The translations under genes were made by a program, and so were the position numbers. Positions 57,219 to 64,000 of a stretch of 64,000 nucleotides of DNA are shown piece after piece. The notes beneath the pieces were generated by a model. It had not been told where the DNA came from and searched no databases. It saw nothing but the letters and a program-made list of their open reading frames with translations. The stretch's first letter is position 1. Every line of letters starts with the position of its first letter. The DNA lies in NCBI RefSeq assembly GCF_029892045.1, contig NZ_CP120369.1:496001-560000 (forward strand), read 5' to 3'. The DNA is from Sinorhizobium numidicum (GTDB lineage Bacteria; Pseudomonadota; Alphaproteobacteria; Rhizobiales; Rhizobiaceae).

Positions 57219-58259
57219 ATGAAGCATGTTAGCACCATCGGGCTCGATTTAGCCAAACTCGTTTTCCAGGTTCACGGCGTCGATATCGAAGGCTCGCCCC
57301 TGTTCAATCGGAAACTGCGTCGAGGCGAGGTGCTGCGCTTCTTCGAAAAGCTGCCTCGATGTCTGGTTGGTATGGAGGCATGCGGTGGCGCTCACTATTG
57401 GGCGCGTGAGATCGCGAACCTCGGCCATGATGTGCGCCTCATTCCTCCGGCCTACGTCAAACCTTTCGTCAAGCGCGGTAAGACAGACGCGGCCGATGCT
57501 GAAGCCATCAGCGAGGCGGTGATCCGTAAAACCATGCGCTTCGTTCCGATCAAGACAGCCGAACAGCAAGCAGACGCAATGGTTCTGAAAACGCGCGCTC
57601 TTCTGGTGCAGCAGAGAACGCAGTCGATCAACGCCTTGCGGGCACATCTGGCTGAACTGGGTATCATCGCGGCCAGCGGCCTTTCCAGCGTTGCGGTGCT
57701 GATGGCTATCGTGCGGGAAGGTGAAGATACTCGACTGCCCGCAGCGGCACGTTTCGCCTTGACGGCGGTTGCCGATCAGATCGACGCCCTGACTGATCAG
57801 ATCAACGAGCTCGAACGTGCCATCGTCATGAAGGCGAAGCGCGATGAAGACATGCGCCGCCTGACGACGATCCCCGGCGTCGGCGCTATTATCGCGGCAA
57901 CCATAAAGGCCCTGGTTCCAGATCCCGGCGGATTCAAATCGGCGCGCCACTTCGCCGCCTGGGTGGGCTTGACACCGAGGCCCCATTCCAGCGGAGGCAA
58001 GGAACGATTGGGCGGGATCTCTAAAATGGGTAACCCCGAACTCCGCGTTCTGTTGGTCCTCGGGGCGACAGCCGTTCTGCGGATTGCCCGGAACGATGAT
58101 CGGGCACAGCCCTGGCTGAAAGCGCTGCTCGCCAGGCGCCCGTTCAAGGTGGCCGCTGTCGCTTTGGCGAACAAGATGACCAGGATCATCTGGGCGCTTC
58201 TGAATAGGGGCGGGATTTACAATCGTCCTGAGCCACTCTCGTTCACTACGGCCGCCTGA
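57219..58259 (+). CDS. IS110-family transposase
   Basis: A 346-residue intact protein from the ATG at 57219 (AAGGGGGG upstream; the frame is open to 57180). Motifs: TIGLDLAKLVFQVHG, GMEACGGAHYWAREI and KTDAADAEAISEAV in the DEDD half; IPGVGAIIAATIKALV and WVGLTPRPHSSGGKERLGGI in the C-terminal half. Closest in style to the copy at 46278. It follows another IS110 by only 270 bases, so this is a hot spot for such elements. Confidence 0.93.
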   Translation: MKHVSTIGLDLAKLVFQVHGVDIEGSPLFNRKLRRGEVLRFFEKLPRCLVGMEACGGAHYWAREIANLGHDVRLIPPAYVKPFVKRGKTDAADAEAISEAVIRKTMRFVPIKTAEQQADAMVLKTRALLVQQRTQSINALRAHLAELGIIAASGLSSVAVLMAIVREGEDTRLPAAARFALTAVADQIDALTDQINELERAIVMKAKRDEDMRRLTTIPGVGAIIAATIKALVPDPGGFKSARHFAAWVGLTPRPHSSGGKERLGGISKMGNPELRVLLVLGATAVLRIARNDDRAQPWLKALLARRPFKVAAVALANKMTRIIWALLNRGGIYNRPEPLSFTTAA

Positions 58260-58709
58260 TGAGTATTATGACCCACAAACCAATCTGACCGGCGCAGGCC
58301 GGCAGAGGCAAGGTGCAACTACAGACGATGAACCCACGGGACGAAATCCCGGAACGAGCAAAGCCGCCAAACTCACTGCACTTAAAGTGCGTGGATGTGA
58401 TTTAGCTCCTCGTTTCGCGGATCTCATCGAGGCCAGCGGTCATGTACCGCGCTTCAAGGCCGTACATATGAACGCACCGTCCTCGCGTGTGAAATCGATT
58501 GAGAAGCCCCTTGCACCGCGGGCCGTTCCACATATGAGGTTGTACAGGCCCGAGGACGGGCCGGTAATTGCTATGGTCTCAGACCGTGGATGCGACTACC
58601 AAGGAGAACTCGATGCCACCTGAATGAACCATTGACAAAAATCCTGATGTGAAGGGAATCGAACTGACCGCCCGCTAATCTTTTTAGAGTCCCACAGCTG
58701 CGGAAACGT
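58260..58709. other. Region downstream of the IS110 gene, no recognised gene
   Basis: The first part is probably the right end of the IS110 element (GCAGGCCGGCAGAGGCAAGG). A plus-strand frame at 58387-58623 shows no motif I know. The rest precedes the parE stop. Confidence 0.35.
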
Positions 58710-59039
58710 TCAATGACTATCCGGCTCCTGCATCCACTGCGGGATGTCCCGCCTGGCATGAAGCACACGCCACACGTCGACATGCTCTGTTTGGTCACGA
58801 TAAAAGACAAGATAGGGATATCGCTTCAGCGACATGCTCCGCAGGTCAGGCAATCCCAACTCGTATGCATACCGCAGCGCTCCTGACTCCGGATGCCTTG
58901 CGATCAGATCATAAGCTGCTTGGAGAGCGTCGATAAAGCCCAGAGCGACCTCGGCTCCAGCCTCGCGTGCGTAGTAATCCACGGCTGCCTCGACGTCACT
59001 GCGAGCCAGCTCCCGGGGTATAATCGTTTTGATTGTCAC
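58710..59039 (-). CDS. parE: ParE-family toxin
   Basis: A 109-residue RelE/ParE-fold toxin: SDVEAAVDYYAREAGAEVAL, FIDALQAAYDLIARHPESG and LRSMSLKRYPYLVFYRDQTE, followed by DVWRVLHARRDIPQWM. ParE toxins poison gyrase or, in RelE, mRNA. The start overlaps the antitoxin stop by 4 bases, the usual antitoxin-first order. It may stabilise the replicon. Confidence 0.9.
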   Translation of the reverse strand: MTIKTIIPRELARSDVEAAVDYYAREAGAEVALGFIDALQAAYDLIARHPESGALRYAYELGLPDLRSMSLKRYPYLVFYRDQTEHVDVWRVLHARRDIPQWMQEPDSH

Positions 59040-59275
59040 TTGCTGTGCCGAGGACGCACTCGATCGCGCAGATCGTTGAAATAGCGCTCGTCGACGGGCT
59101 TAGTCTGTTCAGACGATGCGCCGTCAAGCAATAGTCTGCGCAAACTGAGACGGTCCTGATCTCGACGGATCAGTTCGCGGATATATTCGCTGCTCGTCCC
59201 ATAGCCCCGACCCGCGACCTGCTCATCGACGAAGCTCTTAAGATGGTCCGGTAGAGAAATGTTCATCGTGCCCAT
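59036..59275 (-). CDS. parD: ParD-family antitoxin
   Basis: A 79-residue ribbon-helix-helix antitoxin: MGTMNISLPDHLKSFVDEQV, then RGYGTSSEYIRELIRRDQDR, which is the DNA-binding signature. ATG at 59275 is chosen, with MNIS at 59266 as the alternative; the open frame reaches 59311. It neutralises the downstream toxin and represses its own operon. The C-terminal half (KPVDERYFNDLRDRVRPRHS) should bind ParE. Confidence 0.88.
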   Translation of the reverse strand: MGTMNISLPDHLKSFVDEQVAGRGYGTSSEYIRELIRRDQDRLSLRRLLLDGASSEQTKPVDERYFNDLRDRVRPRHSK

Positions 59276-59479
59276 GCGAGAGATCATAGCGGCAATGGCA
59301 AAAATTGGCAAGAACAGCCAGCAACGATGTAAGGAGGCGATAAACGGAGCGCTGGTTCCCGTTGATGCATTATGCGATCATTCCAACTAGCACAGACGGG
59401 ACGCTCTCCAGAGGTCGCGCCTAAGGCCCGGGTGAAATGTGCTGAGGTGCTCCTGTCCTTGAGTTCAGGATCGGTCAGA

Positions 59480-60946
59480 CTAGTTTATGGCTGGGGGCCT
59501 TGGGGCAGCGCTTCCGGACAAACTCAAAGGGACATGGTGCAAACATGTTGGCGTTTCGCGTTCGCACTCGACGCCGGACCCTAGCCTTAGGCGGCGGGCT
59601 TGCACAGGGCGCTGGTGTCCCTTGATTTCCAGAGCCACGGTCGCCGTCTCCACCAACGATAGGCCCTCTGGCGGACGGCCGAGCTCGAATGACACGATCA
59701 ACTCCGACGGCAGCGCGCCTCCGCAGAGCCCGGCGGCGATGTTGACGGTATCTCCAAGGATCGTGGCGTCCTTTCGCCCGCCAGCTCCGATTTCGGCCTC
59801 GACCAGATTGCCCTCGTGTATGCCTATGCCGACCTGTCGAGGGAGCTCGCATTGCCGCAGCCGGGTCAGCGTCTCGTTTGCCGCTCGCCAGGCATTCTCC
59901 TTCCGTTCGTCGCCCTCGAACCACGCCACGAGACCATCGCCCAGGAGGCGATCGACGTCGCCGCCGTGAGCGGTGACAGCCTGGAACCCAATATTTGCGA
60001 CCGCGGAGACCAGCGCTGCCGCTTCGTACGGCGTCGCCGCTTCGGCAAAGCTCGAAAAGTCGCGAATGTCGAGGAACAGCACCGACGCATTGATACGCCG
60101 CGGACTGCTCGACCGCGCCTCTGCACGCCGGCTAACATTCTTCGAAACGAATCGCGCCAGCGAGGCATGGGCCTCGTTCAACGCGGCGGTTCGGTGGTCG
60201 ATTTCGGATTGCGCCTTTGAGACAAACAAGAGGGCCAGGCCGATCGATATGGCAAAGACGGAGCCGACCCCGCCGAGCCAGAGCAACGTGTAGGTGGAAA
60301 GCGCGCGTTCCCAGTTTGCAGATGCCTCCGCAGTGACCACGACCAGCGGCGGTTCTTTCGAATTGGCTTGGATCTTGGTTGCCACCAGCCAATGCATCGA
60401 CGGTCCGTCCTGTTCGCGGAACAGAGAGAAGCCGTGCTTTACGCTCTTGAATTCACCAAGGCTCAAATTTCGACAGCCGCGATCTGCCGTTCCCGCGATA
60501 ATGGAACCGGACGCATCGAGAATGACGGCACATAGCCAGTTCATCTCCTCGGCTTCCCTTGACAGGGCCGAAGACGCCACCGCCACCTCGCCCTTGGTCG
60601 CGCCCAGTTGGCGTGCCAGCCATGCCGCCGGATCGGCACGCTCTGCGGTGGCGACCAAAGCACTGTGCCAGGCTGCTGCCTGCGATTCATAAGCATATTC
60701 GGCGCTGCTTGAGAGCGCCTGCGCGAATGCAAACAGCAAGCCGATCAGGGCGGCAGCAAGTGACGGTAGCACGAGCAAGACGAAGCGACGCCGCAACTGG
60801 TATGCCGAGCGCTCGCATTTCTGCTTCGTTACCTGCTGGTGAGCCGCAGTTTCCACCGTGGCGCCGCTGACAATCAGACCGGCGCGTTGCGTGCGCCGGC
60901 CCAGGTTTCGCTGGGGTTCGTTACAGCTTTCGCGCAGTAGGGTCAC
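59480..60946 (-). CDS. Membrane-bound class III adenylate/guanylate cyclase
   Basis: A 488-residue protein. TM1 is near residues 54-76 (FVLLVLPSLAAALIGLLFAF), followed by an extracytoplasmic sensor and TM2 near 215-240. The C-terminal class III cyclase has metal-binding SVLFLDIRDFSSFAEAATPY, LLGDGLVAWFEGDE (second Asp), and GIGIHEGNLVEAEIGAGGRK with ATILGDTVNIAAGL. These keep the two metal aspartates and the transition-state Asn/Arg region. The GTG start overlaps the stop of the COG4705-like gene upstream, so the two are made together. Base specificity (ATP or GTP) was not decided. Confidence 0.85.
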   Translation of the reverse strand: MTLLRESCNEPQRNLGRRTQRAGLIVSGATVETAAHQQVTKQKCERSAYQLRRRFVLLVLPSLAAALIGLLFAFAQALSSSAEYAYESQAAAWHSALVATAERADPAAWLARQLGATKGEVAVASSALSREAEEMNWLCAVILDASGSIIAGTADRGCRNLSLGEFKSVKHGFSLFREQDGPSMHWLVATKIQANSKEPPLVVVTAEASANWERALSTYTLLWLGGVGSVFAISIGLALLFVSKAQSEIDHRTAALNEAHASLARFVSKNVSRRAEARSSSPRRINASVLFLDIRDFSSFAEAATPYEAAALVSAVANIGFQAVTAHGGDVDRLLGDGLVAWFEGDERKENAWRAANETLTRLRQCELPRQVGIGIHEGNLVEAEIGAGGRKDATILGDTVNIAAGLCGGALPSELIVSFELGRPPEGLSLVETATVALEIKGHQRPVQARRLRLGSGVECERETPTCLHHVPLSLSGSAAPRPPAIN

Positions 60947-61719
60947 GACGCCTTCGCATCCGAAAGCTCGAGCCGCATCTTGCGATCGCGACGCGAGCCG
61001 ATGAAAACCACCCCCCCAAGAAGAGCGAAGGCGACGAGCGACGTCTCAAGCGTTCCGAGCTCGAGACCGCCATGGGTGTGTTCTTTGACCAGGAAGTCGC
61101 CGAAGGTCGCACCGAACGGACGGGTGAAGATGAAGGCCGCCCAGAAGAGGAGGACGGCGTTGATTTTGGTGAAGTAGTGGAGCGCCAGGATCACGGCAAT
61201 TAGGGCCGAGCATACCAGAGCGCCCTGTACGAAATTCAGGCCGATCGGGTCGATCAAAGCATCGCCGAATGCGGTACCGAGGCTGTTGGAGAAGACCACA
61301 GCGATCCAGAAGAACAGCTCGCTGTCCTTGCCCACGATGGGCTCGACGCTCAACGTCCGCTTGCGCCAGTACCAAAGCGTCAGCGTGATGGCCAGACCGG
61401 CGACCAGGATCGTCGAGCCGAGCACGTAGCCGAGCCCGAACGTACGGTCCATCATATCCGAGATTTCAGTGCCTGTAGTGGTGGTGGCGACGATCGCGGC
61501 CCAGAACAGGGCCGGGTGGAAGGCATTGGACCGGATCTGCGTGAGCAGGACGCCGACAAGCAGCGCGACCGTTCCGAAGAAGCCAACAACATAGCCGAGG
61601 CCCAGGGTGTGGGCGATAAAGTCCCCGGCAGTTTCGCCGAGTGTGGTCGCGATGATCTTTGCGATCCAGAAGGATGCAGTGATCGCTGCGATCTTGTTTG
61701 GGATGTCTGGTTGAACCAT
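60943..61719 (-). CDS. COG4705-type membrane protein
   Basis: A 258-residue protein from the ATG at 61719 (GAGAGACG upstream; the frame is open to 61791). It has about seven hydrophobic helices in two similar halves: IAKIIATTLGETAGDFIAHT and IAVVVFSNSLGTAFGD-like repeats (FSNSLGTAFGDALIDPIGLN, FTRPFGATFGDFLVKEHTHG). This repeated T-x-x-E/F-x-x-G-D pattern is the mark of the COG4705 family, of unknown function. It is in one operon with a nucleotide cyclase and diverges from a two-component pair, so it may be part of a signal-sensing unit. Confidence 0.8.
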   Translation of the reverse strand: MVQPDIPNKIAAITASFWIAKIIATTLGETAGDFIAHTLGLGYVVGFFGTVALLVGVLLTQIRSNAFHPALFWAAIVATTTTGTEISDMMDRTFGLGYVLGSTILVAGLAITLTLWYWRKRTLSVEPIVGKDSELFFWIAVVFSNSLGTAFGDALIDPIGLNFVQGALVCSALIAVILALHYFTKINAVLLFWAAFIFTRPFGATFGDFLVKEHTHGGLELGTLETSLVAFALLGGVVFIGSRRDRKMRLELSDAKAS

Positions 61720-62333
61720 TTTCGTCTCTCGTCCGCTTGAGTGCTTGCGGACACCTGTCCGCGACGACCCAAGTTGCACGGGCACTTTCACTTAGACCTG
61801 GCCGTCAACATACGGATATGTAAAACGTGGTTATCACTGGCGCGCAGGCGCTACTTTCTCCGCGTGCGGCTTTGGGCGATGCTTCTACACATCCAGGGGA
61901 ACCCAACCGCCGTCCTGGCGCTATGCGAGCGCGCGAGGGCCACGCCGACGCTTTCAATGCTGATGCTTTCGAGCCACTTTTCGGCCCCCGGCCACCAGGC
62001 GGGAGCCGCGCGGTAACGCAGGCCCGGCCGCTTTCGACGGCTTGCAAGAGCGACAAGCCGCTACTCGAAACGACAACCGTCCGAGACATGGACCGGGCAT
62101 TCCCGAGAGCGATCGGATGAACCTTCTGCGCCGAAGTTGTGGAGAGGCTGCTATACAGTGCTCTTGCCGACAGGATGCCGTTCGTAAGAACGTCCTTTGA
62201 GCATTGAATTGCCGCTGACCCGAACCGCCTTACGAATTTGTAAAAATTCGATCAGGTCTGGGACACAATATTGCGCGATTTATACACCGAAGAGAGTTTA
62301 CCGGTGGCAGGATAACGGTGGAGTCGGACGGCA
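61720..62333. other. Divergent regulatory region, no recognised gene
   Basis: Six hundred bases between the COG4705/cyclase operon (minus) and the two-component operon (plus). Open frames on both strands lack motifs. It should hold both promoters, but no clear operator palindrome was identified by eye. Confidence 0.4.
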
Positions 62334-63011
62334 ATGCGCATTCTCGTCATCGAGGACGACCAAAAGACATCGGAATATATTCTAAGGGGCCTGTCCGAAG
62401 CGGGTCATGTCTGCGATGTCATCGAGGACGGTCGTGACGCCCTCTTTCAGGCCAGCCGTGAGCCATACGACGTCATGATCGTCGATAGAATGCTGCCGGG
62501 TCTGGACGGACTTTCCCTGGTCAAAGCGGTCCGCGCGGCGAAGGTGAAGACCCCGGTGTTGTTCCTGACAGCGGTCGGCGGGGTCGACGACCGGGTGGAA
62601 GGACTTGAGGCGGGCGGAGATGATTACCTGACAAAGCCCTTCGCCTTTTCGGAGCTGCTCGCCCGTGTCAACGCGCTTTGCCGGCGCCCTCCGGTCCAGG
62701 ATCAGAAAACGCTTCTTCGTTTTGCCGATCTGGAAATGGACATGGTCAAGCGACAGGTCAGCCGCCGGGGGCAGACGATCGATCTGCAGCCGCGGGAATT
62801 CACGCTGCTCGAGGTGCTGATGCGGGCAGAAGGGAGGGTGCTGACGCGGACAATGCTTCTGGAACGGGTGTGGGATTTCCACTTCGACCCAAAGACCAGC
62901 GTCGTCGAAACACATATCAGCCGTCTAAGAGCGAAGATCGACAAGCCGTTCGACGCTCCGCTGCTCCATACGGTGCGCAATATCGGATATCGCCTCGATG
63001 CGCGCCGCTAG
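62334..63011 (+). CDS. OmpR-family response regulator
   Basis: A 225-residue regulator: receiver domain with acidic VIEDD (5-9), phospho-acceptor Asp51 in VMIVDRMLPGLDG and Lys in DDYLTKPFAFSEL; winged helix with QRDLQPREFTLLEVL-type (IDLQPREFTLLEVLMRAEGR) and ETHISRLRAKIDKPFDAPLL. Family of CzcR/QseB/TctD-like regulators. Its stop lies inside the kinase gene, which starts 14 bases earlier. It probably acts on the divergent COG4705/cyclase operon and on itself. Confidence 0.9.
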   Translation: MRILVIEDDQKTSEYILRGLSEAGHVCDVIEDGRDALFQASREPYDVMIVDRMLPGLDGLSLVKAVRAAKVKTPVLFLTAVGGVDDRVEGLEAGGDDYLTKPFAFSELLARVNALCRRPPVQDQKTLLRFADLEMDMVKRQVSRRGQTIDLQPREFTLLEVLMRAEGRVLTRTMLLERVWDFHFDPKTSVVETHISRLRAKIDKPFDAPLLHTVRNIGYRLDARR

Positions 63012-64000
63012 ACTGTTGCGGAGCACGCCCTTCCGTCTGGCGCTCACGTTCGGCTTCCTCTTCGTCCTGGCATTCCTCGTCACCGGCACCATCGTTTATG
63101 CAATGCTCAAGCGGGAATTGGCGGAGGCGCTCGACGCCTCCGTGCGCGAGACCTATTCGGTAGTAGCCTCCACCTACTCATCCGGCGATCTGGAGGATCT
63201 GTCAGCGGCGATCAATACCTATGCCAGGCTTAGTCGGTCTGACGATCAGGTGTATCTGTTGCTCGACGACAAGGGCGAGCGGCTGGCCGGCAATCTTGGA
63301 TCCGTGTCTGTTGACGATGGCCTGTCGAGCGTTAGCGCCTCGAATCTGGGACTAAAGGGCGACGAGCAGTTTCGAATAATGGCCGGCAACGTAGGCAGGT
63401 ATCGGCTCGTTTTCGGCCACAGTTTCGCGGAAACCGACGAAGTCGAGGAAACCGCACTAGCGAGCTTCGCTTGGGGCGCCGGCGTGATCGTCGCCCTCGC
63501 ATTCGGCGGCGGGGCCATCCTCGCCAACCGCGCCCAGCATCGGCTGCAGGGTATTGCGCGTGCAATGAGCGAGGTTTCGAACGGCAATCTTTCTCCGCGT
63601 ATTCCGCTGAGCGGGAACGGCGACGATATCGACGTCGTCTCGAAGCACATGAACGAGGCGCTCGATCGTCTGTCGGCGCTAGTCGAGGGCATGCGCCAGG
63701 TCAGCGCTGATATTGCCCATGATCTGAAGACGCCACTGAACCGCTTGCGCATGACGATCGAGCAGGCCATGCAGCAAAGCGAACGGGGCGAAGATGTGCA
63801 GGATCGTCTCGTCGAAGCGCGCGCGGAGAGCGACCGGATCAACGCTACATTCGAGGCCTTATTGCGCATATCGCAGATCGAGGCCGGCGCGCGAAAGACG
63901 CGATTCCGACCCGTCGACCTGATGGATGTCCTGCAGTCAGTTTCAGAGATCTATCGCAGCGTCGCCGAAGATAACGATCAGGAGTTGGAGTTCATATCCG
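62998..64000 (+). CDS. Sensor histidine kinase, N-terminal part
   Basis: The protein starts MRAARLLRSTPFRLALTFGF and is cut by the right edge after 334 residues. TM1 is at residues 12-35, a periplasmic loop follows to about 150, and TM2 is near 155-178 (ASFAWGAGVIVALAFGGGAI). Then come a HAMP domain (IARAMSEVSNGNLSPRIPLS) and the H-box VSADIAHDLKTPLNRLRMTI. The ATP-binding domain is outside the window. It overlaps the regulator gene and forms one operon with it. Confidence 0.9.
   Translation, partial: MRAARLLRSTPFRLALTFGFLFVLAFLVTGTIVYAMLKRELAEALDASVRETYSVVASTYSSGDLEDLSAAINTYARLSRSDDQVYLLLDDKGERLAGNLGSVSVDDGLSSVSASNLGLKGDEQFRIMAGNVGRYRLVFGHSFAETDEVEETALASFAWGAGVIVALAFGGGAILANRAQHRLQGIARAMSEVSNGNLSPRIPLSGNGDDIDVVSKHMNEALDRLSALVEGMRQVSADIAHDLKTPLNRLRMTIEQAMQQSERGEDVQDRLVEARAESDRINATFEALLRISQIEAGARKTRFRPVDLMDVLQSVSEIYRSVAEDNDQELEFIS

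Noticed and set aside
58387..58623. 78-residue plus-strand frame after the last IS110
   Set aside because: No ribosome site or motif; likely IS end plus intergenic sequence.

Overview
The window looks like an accessory, IS-rich stretch of an alphaproteobacterial replicon, most likely a Rhizobiales (Rhizobium/Sinorhizobium/Agrobacterium-type) megaplasmid or genomic island. This is inferred from the high-GC coding style, the protein families present and the many IS110, ISL3, IS21 and IS1182 sequences and broken genes. No replication origin, rRNA, intact tRNA or CRISPR array was seen.

Left part (1-30.9 kb). A coupled minus-strand cluster encodes a biotin carrier protein, a biotin carboxylase, a carrier-like protein without the biotinyl lysine, and the start of a PxpB/KipI-type subunit. 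Two IS110 copies (one decayed) and a CoiA-like remnant follow, then an overlapping OLD-type nuclease plus UvrD-like helicase pair that resembles Gabija. Next come decayed genes (RBBP9-type hydrolase, cysA 5' part, phosphodiesterase 3' part, livM 3' part). A CusSR/HprSR-type two-component system diverges from a periplasmic redox operon (secreted protein, cytochrome b, molybdopterin oxidoreductase), with a CusR-box-like palindrome between them. Then two nitronate monooxygenase-like genes (one preceded by an hmp remnant), LysR, an MFS transporter, a tautomerase and two alpha/beta hydrolases. An RND efflux operon with two lipoprotein adaptors diverges from a TetR gene, with a perfect palindrome between them.

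Middle (30.9-43.4 kb). After MocR and IS21 remnants and a nitrilase-family gene comes a defence-like island. It holds a 1574-residue protein with an N-terminal nuclease-like region and a P-loop NTPase, a tRNA-Leu-like 3' remnant, a short tyrosine recombinase, a perfect 32-bp palindrome, and a three-gene ubiquitin-like operon (multiubiquitin-type protein, E1/ThiF enzyme, DUF6527-type metal-binding protein). This operon diverges from an XRE regulator overlapping an ImmA/IrrE metallopeptidase, with an 8+8 bp palindrome between them. It is the most interesting system in the window.

Right part (43.4-64 kb). This is an IS and pseudogene zone: a degenerate ISL3 copy, four complete-looking transposase genes, a broken nucleoside phosphorylase, a protein with an internal 121-residue duplication, a BTAD regulator that seems truncated, and a chaC gene broken by one base. 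It ends with a ParDE module, a COG4705-type membrane protein overlapping a class III nucleotide cyclase, and a second two-component pair whose kinase runs off the right edge.

All calls rest on reading the sequence and recognising families; no database search was run.
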